Notes: generated by a model not told the origin, from the sequence alone. Numbered from the stretch's first letter, positions 24,335 through 33,585 are shown. The stretch is DNA of 64,000 nt from DASZHJ01 sp035517495 (GCA_035517495.1 DATIYT010000104.1:1-64000), one strand, 5' to 3'. A program made the numbers and translations.

Positions 24335-27300
24335 GTGCAATTCTCGAAACTCCGGCTGACGGGATTCAAGTCTTTCGTCGATCCGACCGAGCTAACGATC
24401 GAGCCGGGTATGACCGGCATCGTTGGTCCGAACGGTTGCGGCAAGTCGAATCTGGTCGAGGCATTGCGCTGGGCCATGGGCGAAACCTCGGCCAAGCGGC
24501 TGCGCGGCGGCGAGATGGACGATGTGATCTTCGGCGGTACAGCCGGCCGCCCCGCGCGCAACGTTGCCGAGGTGGCGCTGCACCTCGACAACTCCGAGCG
24601 CCGCGCACCCGCTCCCTATGGCGACATGAACGAGATCGAGGTGGTGCGCCGGATTGAGCGTGGCCTGGGTTCCGCCTATCGTGTCAATGGGCGCGATGTG
24701 CGTGCGCGCGACGTGCAACTCCTCTTCGCCGATCTGGCGACCGGCGCTCATTCGACCGCGATGGTGAGCCAGGGCCGGGTCGGCTGGCTGATCGGCGCCA
24801 AGCCTATCGAGCGGCGGGCACTCCTTGAGGAAGCCGCGGGAATCTCCGGGCTGCATGCGCGGCGGCACGAGGCGGAATTGCGGCTCAAGGCGGCGGAATC
24901 CAACCTGACCCGCCTCGAAGACATCCTGCGCGCGCAGGAAGAGCAACTGGAGGCGCTCAAGAAACAGGCGCGTCAGGCCGGGCGCTATCGACGACTGAGC
25001 GATCACATCCGCCGTGCCGAAGCGCTGGTGCTGCATCTGCGTTGGCTGCTGACCAGCGCGGAACTCGAAGCCGCGACCGACCGTCTGCATCAGGCCGAGA
25101 ACGAGGTCGGCGCGCGCACGATGACGTCGCTCACCGCCGAACGCGCGCGAGAAACGGCGGCAACAGTGTTGCCGGCGCTGCGCCAGAACGAGGCCGCCGC
25201 CGAAGCGGAGCTCCGGCGGCTGATCCATGCGCGCGAGGGGTTGGAGGACGAAGAGCGGCGCGTCGTAGCGGCACGCGAGGCCGCCGAAGGCCGCCTTGCC
25301 CAAGTAGCGCACGACCTGTTGCGCGAGCAGGGCCTTGCCGAGGATGCCCGCCGCGCACTTGATCAGTTGGAGCGCGAGCACACGGCACTAACGGCGGCGC
25401 AGGCGGGCGAGGCTGCCGCCGAGGGTGCAGCGCGTCACGCGCTTGCCGATGCGCACCACCTCGTGCAGGAGCGCGAGAGCGTGTTGCATCGTCTCACCGA
25501 GGAGGTAGCGGCGCTCGAGGCGACGCGGGCGACGCTTGAACGGGAAGTACATGAGATGGCGGCCCGACATCACCGCCTCGTCGAGCGGCGGGCCGACATC
25601 GAGCGGCAACGCGGGATGCTTGAAGCGGAAGCGCTGCCGAGCGGCACCGTCGAGGCCGCGCAGGCGCAAGTGAGCGCCGCCGAGGGGCAGATGATCGACG
25701 CCGGCGCCGCCGCCGACAGCGCCGAGCGGCGCCTCAGCGACGCCGAGGCGGTGGCGCAAAGTGCTCGCGCGCCGCTGGAGACCGCGGAGACGGAGCGGCG
25801 GAAGCTCCGCACCGAGGCGCAAGCCCTGAGCGAGCTTCTGGCTCAAGCCGCCGAGCGCGACGCCATCCCCCTGATCGACTTGCTGCAGGTCGAACCGGGC
25901 TTCGAAGCGGCGCTGGGGGCGGCCCTAGGCGAGGACCTCAAGGCGCCGCTTGACGTCGCGGCGCCGGCGCACTGGACATCTCTCTCGCCCTACGACGCGC
26001 CGCCCGAACTTCCCGCCGAGGCCGACAGCCTCGCGCATCACGTGACGGCACCGCCGGTGCTGCAACGCCGTCTCAGCCAGATCGGCATCGTGCGGGATTC
26101 AGCGACCGCCGGCCGGCTGCAAGAGCGGCTACGCCCAGGACAGCGTCTGGTAAGCCTCGACGGCACGCTCTGGCGCTGGGACGGGCTGACGCGCGCCGCC
26201 GGCACGCCCACTGCCGCCGCACAGCGCCTCGTGCAGCGCAACCGCCTCGCGCAGCTTTCAGAGCTGTTGATCGACGCCGAACGCAACGTCGCGACGCTGA
26301 TGCAGGATTTCGACGCGGCGCGCGAGCGCATGACCGCTGCCGCGGGCGACGCACGCGCCGCTCGGGGCGCGATGCAAAGTGTGGTGCAGAGAGCGGCCGA
26401 GCTCAGGACGCAACATGCCGCGCTGACCCGGCGCCAAGCCGAGACGGACTCCCGTATCGCCGCACTGAGTGATACGGCCCGGCAAATCGTCGAGGACCTG
26501 GCCGAGACCGAGCGCCGCGAGAATGAGGCGCGCACGACCCTCGCCGGTCTCGCCAATCCCGCGGTCGCGCGCGAGCGCGTTGCCCTGGTCCGGGCCGAGC
26601 TCGGGGAGAAGCGAGGCATCGAGAACGCGTGCCAGAGCGCGCTCGACCGGCACTTGAGCGACGTGGAGGCGCGTGCGGCGCGGATCGAGGCCGCAGCCGC
26701 GGAGAGCCGGTCTTGGCGCGAACGCCTGGCCGCGGCAGAGCGCCAGCGCCAGGCGCTTGAGGAGCGGCGCGCCGCGCTCGAAGCCGAGATGGCCGTACTT
26801 GCGGGCAGGCCTGCGCAGTTGCAGCAACAGCGCCATTCGCTTGCCGACGCGATCGAGCGCGCGAGCGAAAAGCGCGGCCACGCGGGCGATGCCTTAGCCG
26901 AGGGCGAGGCGCGGCTCGCGGAAGCGGAACGCGCGGCCAAGTCGGCGGATGCGGCGCTCGCCGCGGCGCGCGAGGAACGCGTGCGTGCGGAGGGTTTGCG
27001 CGATCAAGCGAATCACAACCGCGAGGAAGTAGCATCGCGCGTTGCCGAGCGTTTGGGCATCTCGCCCGCCAATACCGCCGACGCGGCGGAACTGGATCCC
27101 GGCGAACCCTTGCCGGACCTGCAGCAAGCGGAGGGCCGTCTCGAACGGCTCACGCGCGAACGCGACAACATGGGCCCGGTCAATTTGGTGGCCGAAAGCG
27201 AAGCCGCCGAGCTCGAGACCCGGATTGCCGGTCTCAAAGCCGAGCGAGAGGACCTGGTGCAGGCGATCGCCAAGCTGCGCCAGGGGATCAACGCGCTCAA

Positions 27301-27814
27301 CCGCGAGGGCCGTGAGCGCCTGATCGCGGCCTTCTCCAAGGTCAACGAGCATTTCCAAGACCTGTTCGTGCGGCTTTACGGCGGCGGTCGCGCGCATCTG
27401 GAGCTGCACGAGCCGGAGGCCGGGAACGAGGACGTTGACCCGCTCGAATCCGGCCTTGAGATCATGGCCAGTCCGCCGGGCAAGCGATTGCAGTCGCTCT
27501 CGCTGCTGTCGGGCGGCGAGCAGGCGCTCACCGCGCTTGCATTGCTGTTCGCGGTCTTCCTCACCAACCCCGCGCCGATCTGTGTGCTGGACGAGGTGGA
27601 TGCGCCGCTCGACGACGCCAATGTCGACCGGTTCTGCCGCCTGGTCGAAGAGATAGCCGAGAGCACCGAGACGCGTTTCCTCATCATTACGCACCACCGC
27701 ATCACCATGGCGCGCATGGACCGCTTGTTCGGCGTGACCATGGCTGAGCGTGGCATCTCGCAGCTCGTCTCGGTTGATCTTCAGGCGGCCGAGGCGCTGC
27801 GGCAGACGGCATAG
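24335..27814 (+). CDS. smc: Chromosome segregation ATPase SMC
   Basis: SMC is the condensin core that loops and organises the chromosome. The 1159-residue protein has Walker A GPNGCGKSN (31-39), two long Ala/Glu/Arg-rich coiled coils, a hinge (about 500-640), and the C-terminal head with the ABC signature LSGGEQALTALALL (about 1057) and Walker B CVLDEVDAPLDDAN (about 1083). Translation starts at GTG; the QFSKLRLTGFKSF that follows is the usual SMC N-terminus. The hinge is somewhat divergent but the length is normal. ScpA and ScpB genes are not in the window. It follows the DsbA-like gene by 53 bp. Confidence 0.96.
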   Translation: MQFSKLRLTGFKSFVDPTELTIEPGMTGIVGPNGCGKSNLVEALRWAMGETSAKRLRGGEMDDVIFGGTAGRPARNVAEVALHLDNSERRAPAPYGDMNEIEVVRRIERGLGSAYRVNGRDVRARDVQLLFADLATGAHSTAMVSQGRVGWLIGAKPIERRALLEEAAGISGLHARRHEAELRLKAAESNLTRLEDILRAQEEQLEALKKQARQAGRYRRLSDHIRRAEALVLHLRWLLTSAELEAATDRLHQAENEVGARTMTSLTAERARETAATVLPALRQNEAAAEAELRRLIHAREGLEDEERRVVAAREAAEGRLAQVAHDLLREQGLAEDARRALDQLEREHTALTAAQAGEAAAEGAARHALADAHHLVQERESVLHRLTEEVAALEATRATLEREVHEMAARHHRLVERRADIERQRGMLEAEALPSGTVEAAQAQVSAAEGQMIDAGAAADSAERRLSDAEAVAQSARAPLETAETERRKLRTEAQALSELLAQAAERDAIPLIDLLQVEPGFEAALGAALGEDLKAPLDVAAPAHWTSLSPYDAPPELPAEADSLAHHVTAPPVLQRRLSQIGIVRDSATAGRLQERLRPGQRLVSLDGTLWRWDGLTRAAGTPTAAAQRLVQRNRLAQLSELLIDAERNVATLMQDFDAARERMTAAAGDARAARGAMQSVVQRAAELRTQHAALTRRQAETDSRIAALSDTARQIVEDLAETERRENEARTTLAGLANPAVARERVALVRAELGEKRGIENACQSALDRHLSDVEARAARIEAAAAESRSWRERLAAAERQRQALEERRAALEAEMAVLAGRPAQLQQQRHSLADAIERASEKRGHAGDALAEGEARLAEAERAAKSADAALAAAREERVRAEGLRDQANHNREEVASRVAERLGISPANTADAAELDPGEPLPDLQQAEGRLERLTRERDNMGPVNLVAESEAAELETRIAGLKAEREDLVQAIAKLRQGINALNREGRERLIAAFSKVNEHFQDLFVRLYGGGRAHLELHEPEAGNEDVDPLESGLEIMASPPGKRLQSLSLLSGGEQALTALALLFAVFLTNPAPICVLDEVDAPLDDANVDRFCRLVEEIAESTETRFLIITHHRITMARMDRLFGVTMAERGISQLVSVDLQAAEALRQTA

Positions 27815-27818
27815 GGTA

Positions 27819-27952
27819 GGACCGGCCTTGCCGGGCCCCAACCCCAAGCAGAAACCCCGGAATCTCGTGGCCTTTGAGCGCGACACTGCGGCCTTTGGCG
27901 GCTTGACACCCCTCTAGCCCACCCCCTAAGGTGCGCGCCGTTTCGGCGCCAC
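27819..27952 (+). promoter_or_regulatory. smc-atpI spacer: hairpin, promoter-like TTGACA and leader hairpin
   Basis: A GC-rich imperfect hairpin (GGACCGGC and GCCGGGCC, from 27819) follows smc and could end its transcript. TTGACA at 27903-27908 and TAAGGT at 27927-27932, 18 bp apart, form a likely promoter for the atp genes. Overlapping its downstream side, GCGCCG and CGGCGC (27935-27949) pair around a TTT loop, with GTG and CAC extending the stem. Only the pattern is seen; activity is inferred. Confidence 0.45.
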
Positions 27953-27991
27953 GGGAACGGGTGTTTCTCGCACCGGCAGGAGGGGTTGGCT

Positions 27992-28375
27992 TTGAGCGAG
28001 CCCGACGAGCCGGACCGGCTGAAGGCGCTGGGAGAGCGTATCGATCAGGCGCGTCGCGGATCAGAGGTTCCGCGCCCTGCATCGGGAGGGGGAGCGGACG
28101 AGTCGTCACGAGCGGCGATGGGTCTCGGGTTCCGCATCGGCCTCGAATTGGTGGTCGCCGTATTCGTCGGCGTCGCCATCGGATGGGCGATCGACCGATG
28201 GTTCGGCACCAAGCCTTGGGGGCTCCTGGTGTTCCTCTTTCTCGGCATCGGCGCGGGCATGACCAACGTCTACCGCGTGGTGCGCGGCCTCGGGATGCGC
28301 GTCGGCTACAAAGATCGCGGTGCCGGCCCGAGGATGCCGGAAACGCGCGAGGATGATTGGAACGACGAGGATTGA
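27992..28375 (+). CDS. atpI: ATP synthase protein I (AtpI)
   Basis: AtpI is a small membrane protein that helps assemble the c-ring of F-type ATP synthase. The 127-residue protein has a charged N-terminus (EPDRLKALGERIDQARR) and two hydrophobic helices (GLELVVAVFVGVAIGWAIDRW and LLVFLFLGIGAGMTNVYRV), the standard pattern. The TTG at 27992 is chosen because AGGAGG (27978-27983) lies 8 bases before it; another TTG at 27986 is too close to that site. It leads the F0 operon and its stop lies 1 bp before the atpB start. Confidence 0.88.
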   Translation: MSEPDEPDRLKALGERIDQARRGSEVPRPASGGGADESSRAAMGLGFRIGLELVVAVFVGVAIGWAIDRWFGTKPWGLLVFLFLGIGAGMTNVYRVVRGLGMRVGYKDRGAGPRMPETREDDWNDED

Positions 28376-28376
28376 C

Positions 28377-29105
28377 TTGGCGACCGAAAACCCCCTGCAC
28401 CAGTTCGCCATCGAGCGCCTCGCCGAGATTCACGTCGGCCGCTTCGACTTGTCGTTCACCAATTCCGCGCTCGCGATGACGGCCGCGGCGGTGATCATCA
28501 CCGGCGTGATGGTGGTGGCGGGACGGCAGGCGAGCATGGTGCCGGGACGGCTGCAATCGGCCGTCGAAATGGCCTACGAGTTCATCGCCAACATGGTCGA
28601 GGAAAACGTGGGACAGGAGGGGCGGCAGTACTTCCCGTTCCTATTCACGCTCTTCATGTTCATCCTGCTCGGCAATCTCCTGGGGATGATTCCCTACAGC
28701 TTCACCTTCACCAGCCACATCGTCGTCACTTTCGCGATGGCGGCGACGGTGTTCCTCGGCGTCACCCTCATCGGGATCGTGCGGCACGGCTTCCATTTCC
28801 TTTCGCTCTTCGTCCCGCAGGGCGTGCCCAAGCTGCTGCTGTTGCTGCTGGTGCCGATCGAGTTGCTGTCTTACTGCATCCGTCCCTTCACGCTCTCGAT
28901 CCGTCTTTTCGCCAACATGATGGCGGGACACACGATGCTCGTGATTTTCGCGGGCTTCACGGCGTCGCTTGGCATCTTCTTTTTCGCGCCGATCGTGATG
29001 GACGCGGCCATTGTGCTGCTGGAATTCCTGGTCGCCGTGCTGCAAGCCTACGTTTTCACGATTCTGTCGTGCCTTTACCTCAAAGACGCTATCCACCTGC
29101 ATTAA
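28377..29105 (+). CDS. atpB: ATP synthase F0 subunit a
   Basis: Subunit a forms the proton half-channels next to the c-ring. The 242-residue protein has five or six transmembrane helices and the essential Arg176 in LSIRLFANMMAGHTML. Other family blocks are PLHQF near the start and LLEFLVAVLQAYVFTILSCLYL at the end. Translation probably begins at TTG 28377, with GAGGA 6 bases upstream, giving the usual MATENPLHQF-type start. It follows atpI directly and precedes atpE by 22 bp. Confidence 0.94.
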   Translation: MATENPLHQFAIERLAEIHVGRFDLSFTNSALAMTAAAVIITGVMVVAGRQASMVPGRLQSAVEMAYEFIANMVEENVGQEGRQYFPFLFTLFMFILLGNLLGMIPYSFTFTSHIVVTFAMAATVFLGVTLIGIVRHGFHFLSLFVPQGVPKLLLLLLVPIELLSYCIRPFTLSIRLFANMMAGHTMLVIFAGFTASLGIFFFAPIVMDAAIVLLEFLVAVLQAYVFTILSCLYLKDAIHLH

Positions 29106-29127
29106 ACGCTTGGAGAGGAACTGACCC

Positions 29128-29349
29128 ATGGATCTCGCTGCGGCCAAGATGATCGGCGCTGGCCTCGCCTGCATCGCGCTTGTCGGTGCCGGTGTGGGCA
29201 TCGGCAATGTGTTCTCGGCGCTCATCAACTCGCTCGCGCGCAACCCCGCGGCACAGGTCACCACCTGGGCGTTCCTGGGATTCGCGCTGGCGGAGGCGAC
29301 CGGTCTCTTCGGATTGCTGATCGCCTTCATGATCTTGTTCGCGTTCTAG
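29128..29349 (+). CDS. atpE: ATP synthase F0 subunit c
   Basis: This 73-residue proteolipid forms the rotating c-ring. It has two helices joined by the polar loop R38-N39-P40. The proton-carrying Glu56 lies in ALAEATGLF of helix 2, and helix 1 has the glycine pattern GAGVGIG (20-26). The ion-site residues look like a proton rather than a sodium type, since no sodium-signature Gln/Thr set is evident. A strong GGAGAGGA precedes the ATG. Confidence 0.97.
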   Translation: MDLAAAKMIGAGLACIALVGAGVGIGNVFSALINSLARNPAAQVTTWAFLGFALAEATGLFGLLIAFMILFAF

Positions 29350-29389
29350 GCGGTTCGGCTTTGGTGCCGACGGCCTGAGGGGCGATCCG

Positions 29390-29881
29390 ATGCCGCAACT
29401 GGACTTCTCGACATTTCCGTCCCAGGTGTTCTGGCTCGCGGTGGTGTTCGCGATCCTCTACCTGCTCATGGCGCGGGTGGGATTGCCGACGATCGGTAAG
29501 ATCCTGGCCGATCGTCGCGCACGCATCGAGGGCGACCTCGGGCGCGCGCAGCAGATGAAGTCCGAGGCCGAAGCGGTCATGGGCGCCTATCAGCGCACGC
29601 TCGCCGATGCGCGTGCCCAGGCCCAGGCGACGCTCAAGGAGACGATGGAGCGTTTCGGTGCCGAGGCAGCGCAGCGCCAGCGCGAGGCAGTCGAACGACT
29701 CGCCAAGGAAGTCGGCGCGGCCGAGCATCGGATCGCTGCCGCAAAGGCCGCGGCGCTCGGCGATCTGCGCGGCATGGCGGTCGACTTGGCACGCGCCGCA
29801 ACCGAGCGGCTGACAGGATTGGCGGTCGAGGACACTCGCGCCCGCGCGGTCGTCGATCGGGTGCTGAAGGAGCGCGGCTGA
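29390..29881 (+). CDS. ATP synthase F0 subunit b'
   Basis: This 163-residue b-type stator subunit has an N-terminal membrane helix (QVFWLAVVFAILYLLMARV, about 11-29) and a long charged coiled coil. Two divergent b subunits (b' then b) are a feature of alphaproteobacteria and photosynthetic bacteria. GAGGGG lies 8 bases before the ATG. Its stop overlaps the start of the b gene by one base (TGATG), which suggests coupled translation of the two stator partners. Which copy is called b' is by convention: this one, next to subunit c, usually is. Confidence 0.9.
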   Translation: MPQLDFSTFPSQVFWLAVVFAILYLLMARVGLPTIGKILADRRARIEGDLGRAQQMKSEAEAVMGAYQRTLADARAQAQATLKETMERFGAEAAQRQREAVERLAKEVGAAEHRIAAAKAAALGDLRGMAVDLARAATERLTGLAVEDTRARAVVDRVLKERG

Positions 29882-30375
29882 TGATCGCCGAGCTGTTTCA
29901 CGATCCGGAACTCGCAGTCGCGATCGCCTTCGTGATCGCGGTGGCGCTGGTCTGGAAGCGCGTTTGGGCCGCCATTACGTCGGCGCTCGATGCGCGCGCC
30001 ACGCGGATCAAGGCGCAGCTCGACGAGGCGCAGTCGCTGCGCGAAGAGGCGCAGCAGGCACTGGCGCAAATTCAGCGCCGGCAGCGCGACGCGATGCAGG
30101 AAGCGGAAGCGATCATCGCCCATGCGCGCGAAGAAGCGGCGCGCTATGCCGAAAAGGCGAAACAGGAGCTGGACGCGGCGCTGCAGCGGCGCGAGCGCCT
30201 GGCGCAAGAACGGATCGCCCTCGCCGAGAGCAAGGCGGTGGATGAGGTCCGCGGTGCCGCCGTCGACGTCGCGATCGACGCCGCGCGGCGCATCATCTCG
30301 GAGAGCCTGGGGGATGCTCAAGCCAACACTCTCATCGAGCGCGCGATTGACGAGCTGCCGGCCCGGCTGAACTGA
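29881..30375 (+). CDS. atpF: ATP synthase F0 subunit b
   Basis: This 164-residue second stator subunit has a short membrane helix (DPELAVAIAFVIAVALVWKRVW, about 7-28) and then a long Arg/Glu/Ala coiled coil that reaches toward F1. It starts at the ATG overlapping the b' stop, with AAGGAG upstream. It ends the F0 operon; the F1 genes (atpHAGDC) are not in this window, as usual for alphaproteobacteria with split clusters. Confidence 0.93.
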   Translation: MIAELFHDPELAVAIAFVIAVALVWKRVWAAITSALDARATRIKAQLDEAQSLREEAQQALAQIQRRQRDAMQEAEAIIAHAREEAARYAEKAKQELDAALQRRERLAQERIALAESKAVDEVRGAAVDVAIDAARRIISESLGDAQANTLIERAIDELPARLN

Positions 30376-30440
30376 GCCCCGTCGTCGCCTGCGAGCTGGA
30401 CACGATGAAGTCCTGCGGCGAGATGGCATGTCCGCGCAGG

Positions 30441-30540
30441 AGGGACACAGACCGACGCAAATGAACTCAGATGGCGGCTTATACGTGCCTTACATCTGGG
30501 TTAATCTGTGTGCGCCTCTGTTCCCTGTGTGCCCTTCCGC
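30441..30540. repeat. ACACAGA/CAGATG inverted-repeat element
   Basis: Nested arms pair across the spacer: ACACAGA (30445-30451) with TCTGTGT (30505-30511), and CAGATG (30468-30473) with CATCTG (30493-30498). It resembles the widespread intergenic CACAGATTAACACAGAT-type repeats. It lies between convergent genes and could work as a bidirectional terminator or be a relic repeat. No coding potential is seen. Confidence 0.55.
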
Positions 30541-30545
30541 ATCTC

Positions 30546-32093
30546 TCACACGTAATAGTCCGCGGGCTGAGTCTGATCGGCGTGCTCGTGCGCGCCCATC
30601 GCACGGAAGACCCAGGTGAGAACCACGGAGATCACGAGGTTCAAGGCCAGCGTGTAGACCGCTGTGTAACCCGGAAACACGAAACCGCCGACCGCCAGCG
30701 GATAGGTGGGCGCCGGCGGCGTCACCGCGAAGAACATCCATGTCCCCAAGAAGGTGCCGACCGCCCAGCCGATCGCGAGCGCCCAAGGCTGGAACCACCG
30801 CGTGTAAAGGCCGAGGATCACCGCCGGCAAGGTCTGGATCATCCAGATTCCGCCCAAGAGCTGCAGCCAGATCGCGTATTGCAGCGGAATGAACAGGATG
30901 AATACCAGCGCGCCGGCTTTGACGATGAGCGACACCCACTTCGCCATCTGCGATTCCTCGCTGGCGCTGCAATTCGGATGGATGAACTCCTTGTAGACGT
31001 TGCGCGTGAACAGGTTCGCCGCCGCGATCGACATGATCGCTGCCGGTACCAGCGCGCCGATCCCGATCGCCGCGAAGGCGACGCCGACGAACCACGACGG
31101 GAAGAAGTGCAGGTAGACCGCGGGAACCGCGAAGTTGTTGCCGAACTGCTTGAAGCCCTGCTCGAACTCCGGAAGCTTGTCGGCACCGATCGCCAGCGCC
31201 ATGAACCCCAATAGAGCCAGCAAGCCCAGCATCAACGAATAGGATGGCAGCAGCGCCGCATTGCGGCGGATCGAATGTCGGCTGCTCGCCGCCATCACGC
31301 CTGTAACGGAGTGCGGATAGAGGAAGAGCGCCAGCGCCGATCCCAGCGCCAGGGTCGCGTAGGCGCTGTAGGAGCCGGTAGAATTCCCCTGCGGCGACGC
31401 CAGCAGCAGTTTCGACGCCGGAACGCCGGCAAAGATCTTGTCGTACCCGCCCAGGGCGATCGGCACCGCGATGATCGCCGCGAAAACCGTGATGTATATG
31501 AGGATGTCCTTGACGATGGCGATGGCCGCGGGCGCTCGCAGCCCGCTGGTATAGGTGAAGGCCGCCAGGATGATGAAGGCGATTACGAGCGGAAGATCAC
31601 CCATCAAACCGCTGCCGCCGACGCCGAGGCCGCCGATCACCACCTGCAACCCCACGAGCTGCAGCGCGATGTAGGGCATGGTGGCGACGATGCCGGTGAT
31701 GGTGATCGCGAGCGCAAGCCAGCGATTGCCGAACCGACCGCGCACGAAATCGGCGGCGGTGACGTAACCGTGCTTGTGCGCGACCGACCAGAGCCGCGGG
31801 AACACGACGAACACGATCGGGTAGACCATGACGGTGTAGGGAACCGCGAAGAACGCGATTGCGCCCGCTCCGAAGGCGAGCGCCGGAACCGCGATGAAAG
31901 TATAGGCGGTATAGAGATCGCCGCCCAGCAGGAACCACGTGATCAGGGTCCCGAAACGCCGGCCGCCCAAGCCCCATTCATGCAGCAGGTCGAGATCGCC
32001 CTTGCGCCAGTGCACGGCAACGAAGCCGAGCCAAGTGATAAAGCCGAAGATCACCACGAAGACAATGAGTGCGGTCCAGTTTACGTCAGCCAT
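30546..32093 (-). CDS. Sodium:solute symporter, monocarboxylate permease-like
   Basis: This 515-residue SLC5/SSS-family transporter has about 13 transmembrane helices and resembles the monocarboxylate permease MctP. Recognisable blocks are FITWLGFVAVHWRKGDLDLLHEWGLG (loop with charged residues), FLLGGDLYTAYTFIAVPALAFG, and VTAADFVRGRFGNRWLALA. The substrate is probably a short-chain acid such as lactate, pyruvate or alanine, inferred from the group and the alanine dehydrogenase nearby. It starts at an ATG with GGGGA upstream, 51 bp downstream of the DUF3311 gene. Both probably form one unit. Confidence 0.86.
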   Translation of the reverse strand: MADVNWTALIVFVVIFGFITWLGFVAVHWRKGDLDLLHEWGLGGRRFGTLITWFLLGGDLYTAYTFIAVPALAFGAGAIAFFAVPYTVMVYPIVFVVFPRLWSVAHKHGYVTAADFVRGRFGNRWLALAITITGIVATMPYIALQLVGLQVVIGGLGVGGSGLMGDLPLVIAFIILAAFTYTSGLRAPAAIAIVKDILIYITVFAAIIAVPIALGGYDKIFAGVPASKLLLASPQGNSTGSYSAYATLALGSALALFLYPHSVTGVMAASSRHSIRRNAALLPSYSLMLGLLALLGFMALAIGADKLPEFEQGFKQFGNNFAVPAVYLHFFPSWFVGVAFAAIGIGALVPAAIMSIAAANLFTRNVYKEFIHPNCSASEESQMAKWVSLIVKAGALVFILFIPLQYAIWLQLLGGIWMIQTLPAVILGLYTRWFQPWALAIGWAVGTFLGTWMFFAVTPPAPTYPLAVGGFVFPGYTAVYTLALNLVISVVLTWVFRAMGAHEHADQTQPADYYV

Positions 32094-32144
32094 GCGAGTC
32101 CCCTAGAGCTTCTTTTTCAGCGGGCGCGATCGAGCCGCGCGCCG

Positions 32145-32351
32145 TCATTTTTCGGTTGCGAAGTAGACCACGGCGGTGATCACCGCGCCGATGATCACCC
32201 AGAGCAGCTGGTACCAATAGAAGAAGGGAATGCCGGCCCAGACCGGCTCCACCGAATTGTACGAGGGCACCCACAGGACGGCGATGAAGGGAATGATGAG
32301 CAGCACGTGCCACCAGGACCAGGCGCCGTGCTCGCCATTCGATCTATCCAC
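32145..32351 (-). CDS. DUF3311 small membrane protein, partner of the symporter
   Basis: This 68-residue protein has two hydrophobic helices (WWHVLLIIPFIAVLWVP and YQLLWVIIGAVITAVVYFA) and matches the DUF3311 pattern of tiny proteins encoded before SSS symporters. It is presumably an accessory subunit in the inner membrane, inferred from conserved pairing. Translation starts at a GTG with GGGGAGA upstream. It has no known catalytic motif. Confidence 0.8.
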   Translation of the reverse strand: MDRSNGEHGAWSWWHVLLIIPFIAVLWVPSYNSVEPVWAGIPFFYWYQLLWVIIGAVITAVVYFATEK

Positions 32352-32466
32352 GTTCTCTCTCCCCGCAAATTTTTTCCCGCCGCTCTCTATACCGAGCGGT
32401 CGGTCACCGAATCACCGCAAACAGGATACTGGAAACCGCCAGCGCGTAAAGCCCTCGGTTGCACCG

Positions 32467-33585
32467 TTATGAGGCAATCGCCTGTTCCGGCGGCAAATAA
32501 TCGAGCCCGACTGCCTCGGCAACCGCGGCATGGGTGATTCGGCCCCCGTGAATATTGAGGCCGCGCCGCAAGTGCACGTCGTCGGTGAGCGCCCTTTGCC
32601 AGCCCTTTTCGGCAAGCGCCAGCGCAAAAGGCAGAGTCGCGTTGTTAAGCGCGAAGGTCGAGGTGCGCGCGACCGCACCTGGCATGTTGGTGACGCAATA
32701 ATGGATCACTCCATCCACCACATAGGTGGGATCGGCATGGGTGGTGGGGCGGCTGGTCTCGAAGCAACCGCCCTGGTCGATCGAGATGTCCACCAGCACC
32801 GAGCCCGCTCGCATCCGCCGCACCATGTCGCGGCTGACGAGGCGCGGAGCGGCGGCGCCGGGTACCAGCACGGCCCCCACCACCAAATCCGCCGCCAGCA
32901 CTTCGCGCTCGATGTTCTCCATGGTCGCGAACAGCGTGTGCAGCTGCGAACCGAACTGCATGTCGAGTTCGTAGAGCCGGGGCAGCGACTTGTCGATCAC
33001 GGTCACATAGGCCTCGACCCCCATCGCCATGCGCGCGGCATTGGTGCCGGCGACACCTCCACCCAGGATCACCACCTTGGCGGAGGAAACGCCGGGGACG
33101 CCCCCGAGAAGGATGCCAGCGCCGCCCTGTTCCTTCTCGAGGCAGTGCGCGCCCACCTGAATCGCCATGCGTCCCGCGACCTCGCTCATGGGGGCGAGCA
33201 ACGGCAGTCCACCGCGCACATCGGTCACGGTCTCATAGGCGATTGCTGTCACGCCCGCGCGCATCAGACCTTCGGTCTGCTTCTTGTCGGCCGCGAGGTG
33301 CAGATACGTGAACAGCACCTGGCCACGGCGCAGCAATGCGATCTCTTGCGGTTGCGGCTCTTTCACTTTGACGACGAGATCACTCTCCGCGAACACCGTC
33401 GCGGCGTCCGGCACCACGCGTGCACCCGCGGCTTCATAGGCCGCATCCGCAAAACCGATGCCCGCGCCCGCACCCGACTGCACCACCACCTGGTGGCCGC
33501 GATGGGTGAATTCACGCACGCTTCCCGGTACCAGTCCGACGCGGTATTCGTGAGTCTTGATCTCTTTAGGGACACCGATGCGCAT
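32467..33585 (-). CDS. ald: Alanine dehydrogenase
   Basis: This 372-residue NAD-dependent enzyme interconverts L-alanine and pyruvate plus ammonia. The start MRIGVPKEIKTHEYRVGL is the family N-terminus. The glycine-rich VILGGGVAGTNAARMAMG (about 170-187) binds NAD, and the catalytic region includes VKVKEPQPQE (Lys75) and FTYLHLAAD (His96). The ATG at 33585 has GGGGGA 8 bases upstream and gives the standard length. It is a single gene next to the symporter pair, in line with use of alanine or pyruvate. Confidence 0.95.
   Translation of the reverse strand: MRIGVPKEIKTHEYRVGLVPGSVREFTHRGHQVVVQSGAGAGIGFADAAYEAAGARVVPDAATVFAESDLVVKVKEPQPQEIALLRRGQVLFTYLHLAADKKQTEGLMRAGVTAIAYETVTDVRGGLPLLAPMSEVAGRMAIQVGAHCLEKEQGGAGILLGGVPGVSSAKVVILGGGVAGTNAARMAMGVEAYVTVIDKSLPRLYELDMQFGSQLHTLFATMENIEREVLAADLVVGAVLVPGAAAPRLVSRDMVRRMRAGSVLVDISIDQGGCFETSRPTTHADPTYVVDGVIHYCVTNMPGAVARTSTFALNNATLPFALALAEKGWQRALTDDVHLRRGLNIHGGRITHAAVAEAVGLDYLPPEQAIAS

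Noticed and set aside
31275..32537. Long plus-strand open frame opposite the symporter and DUF3311 genes
   Set aside because: Antisense of clear transmembrane proteins; the translation is Arg/Glu/His-rich low complexity, typical of high-G+C shadows.
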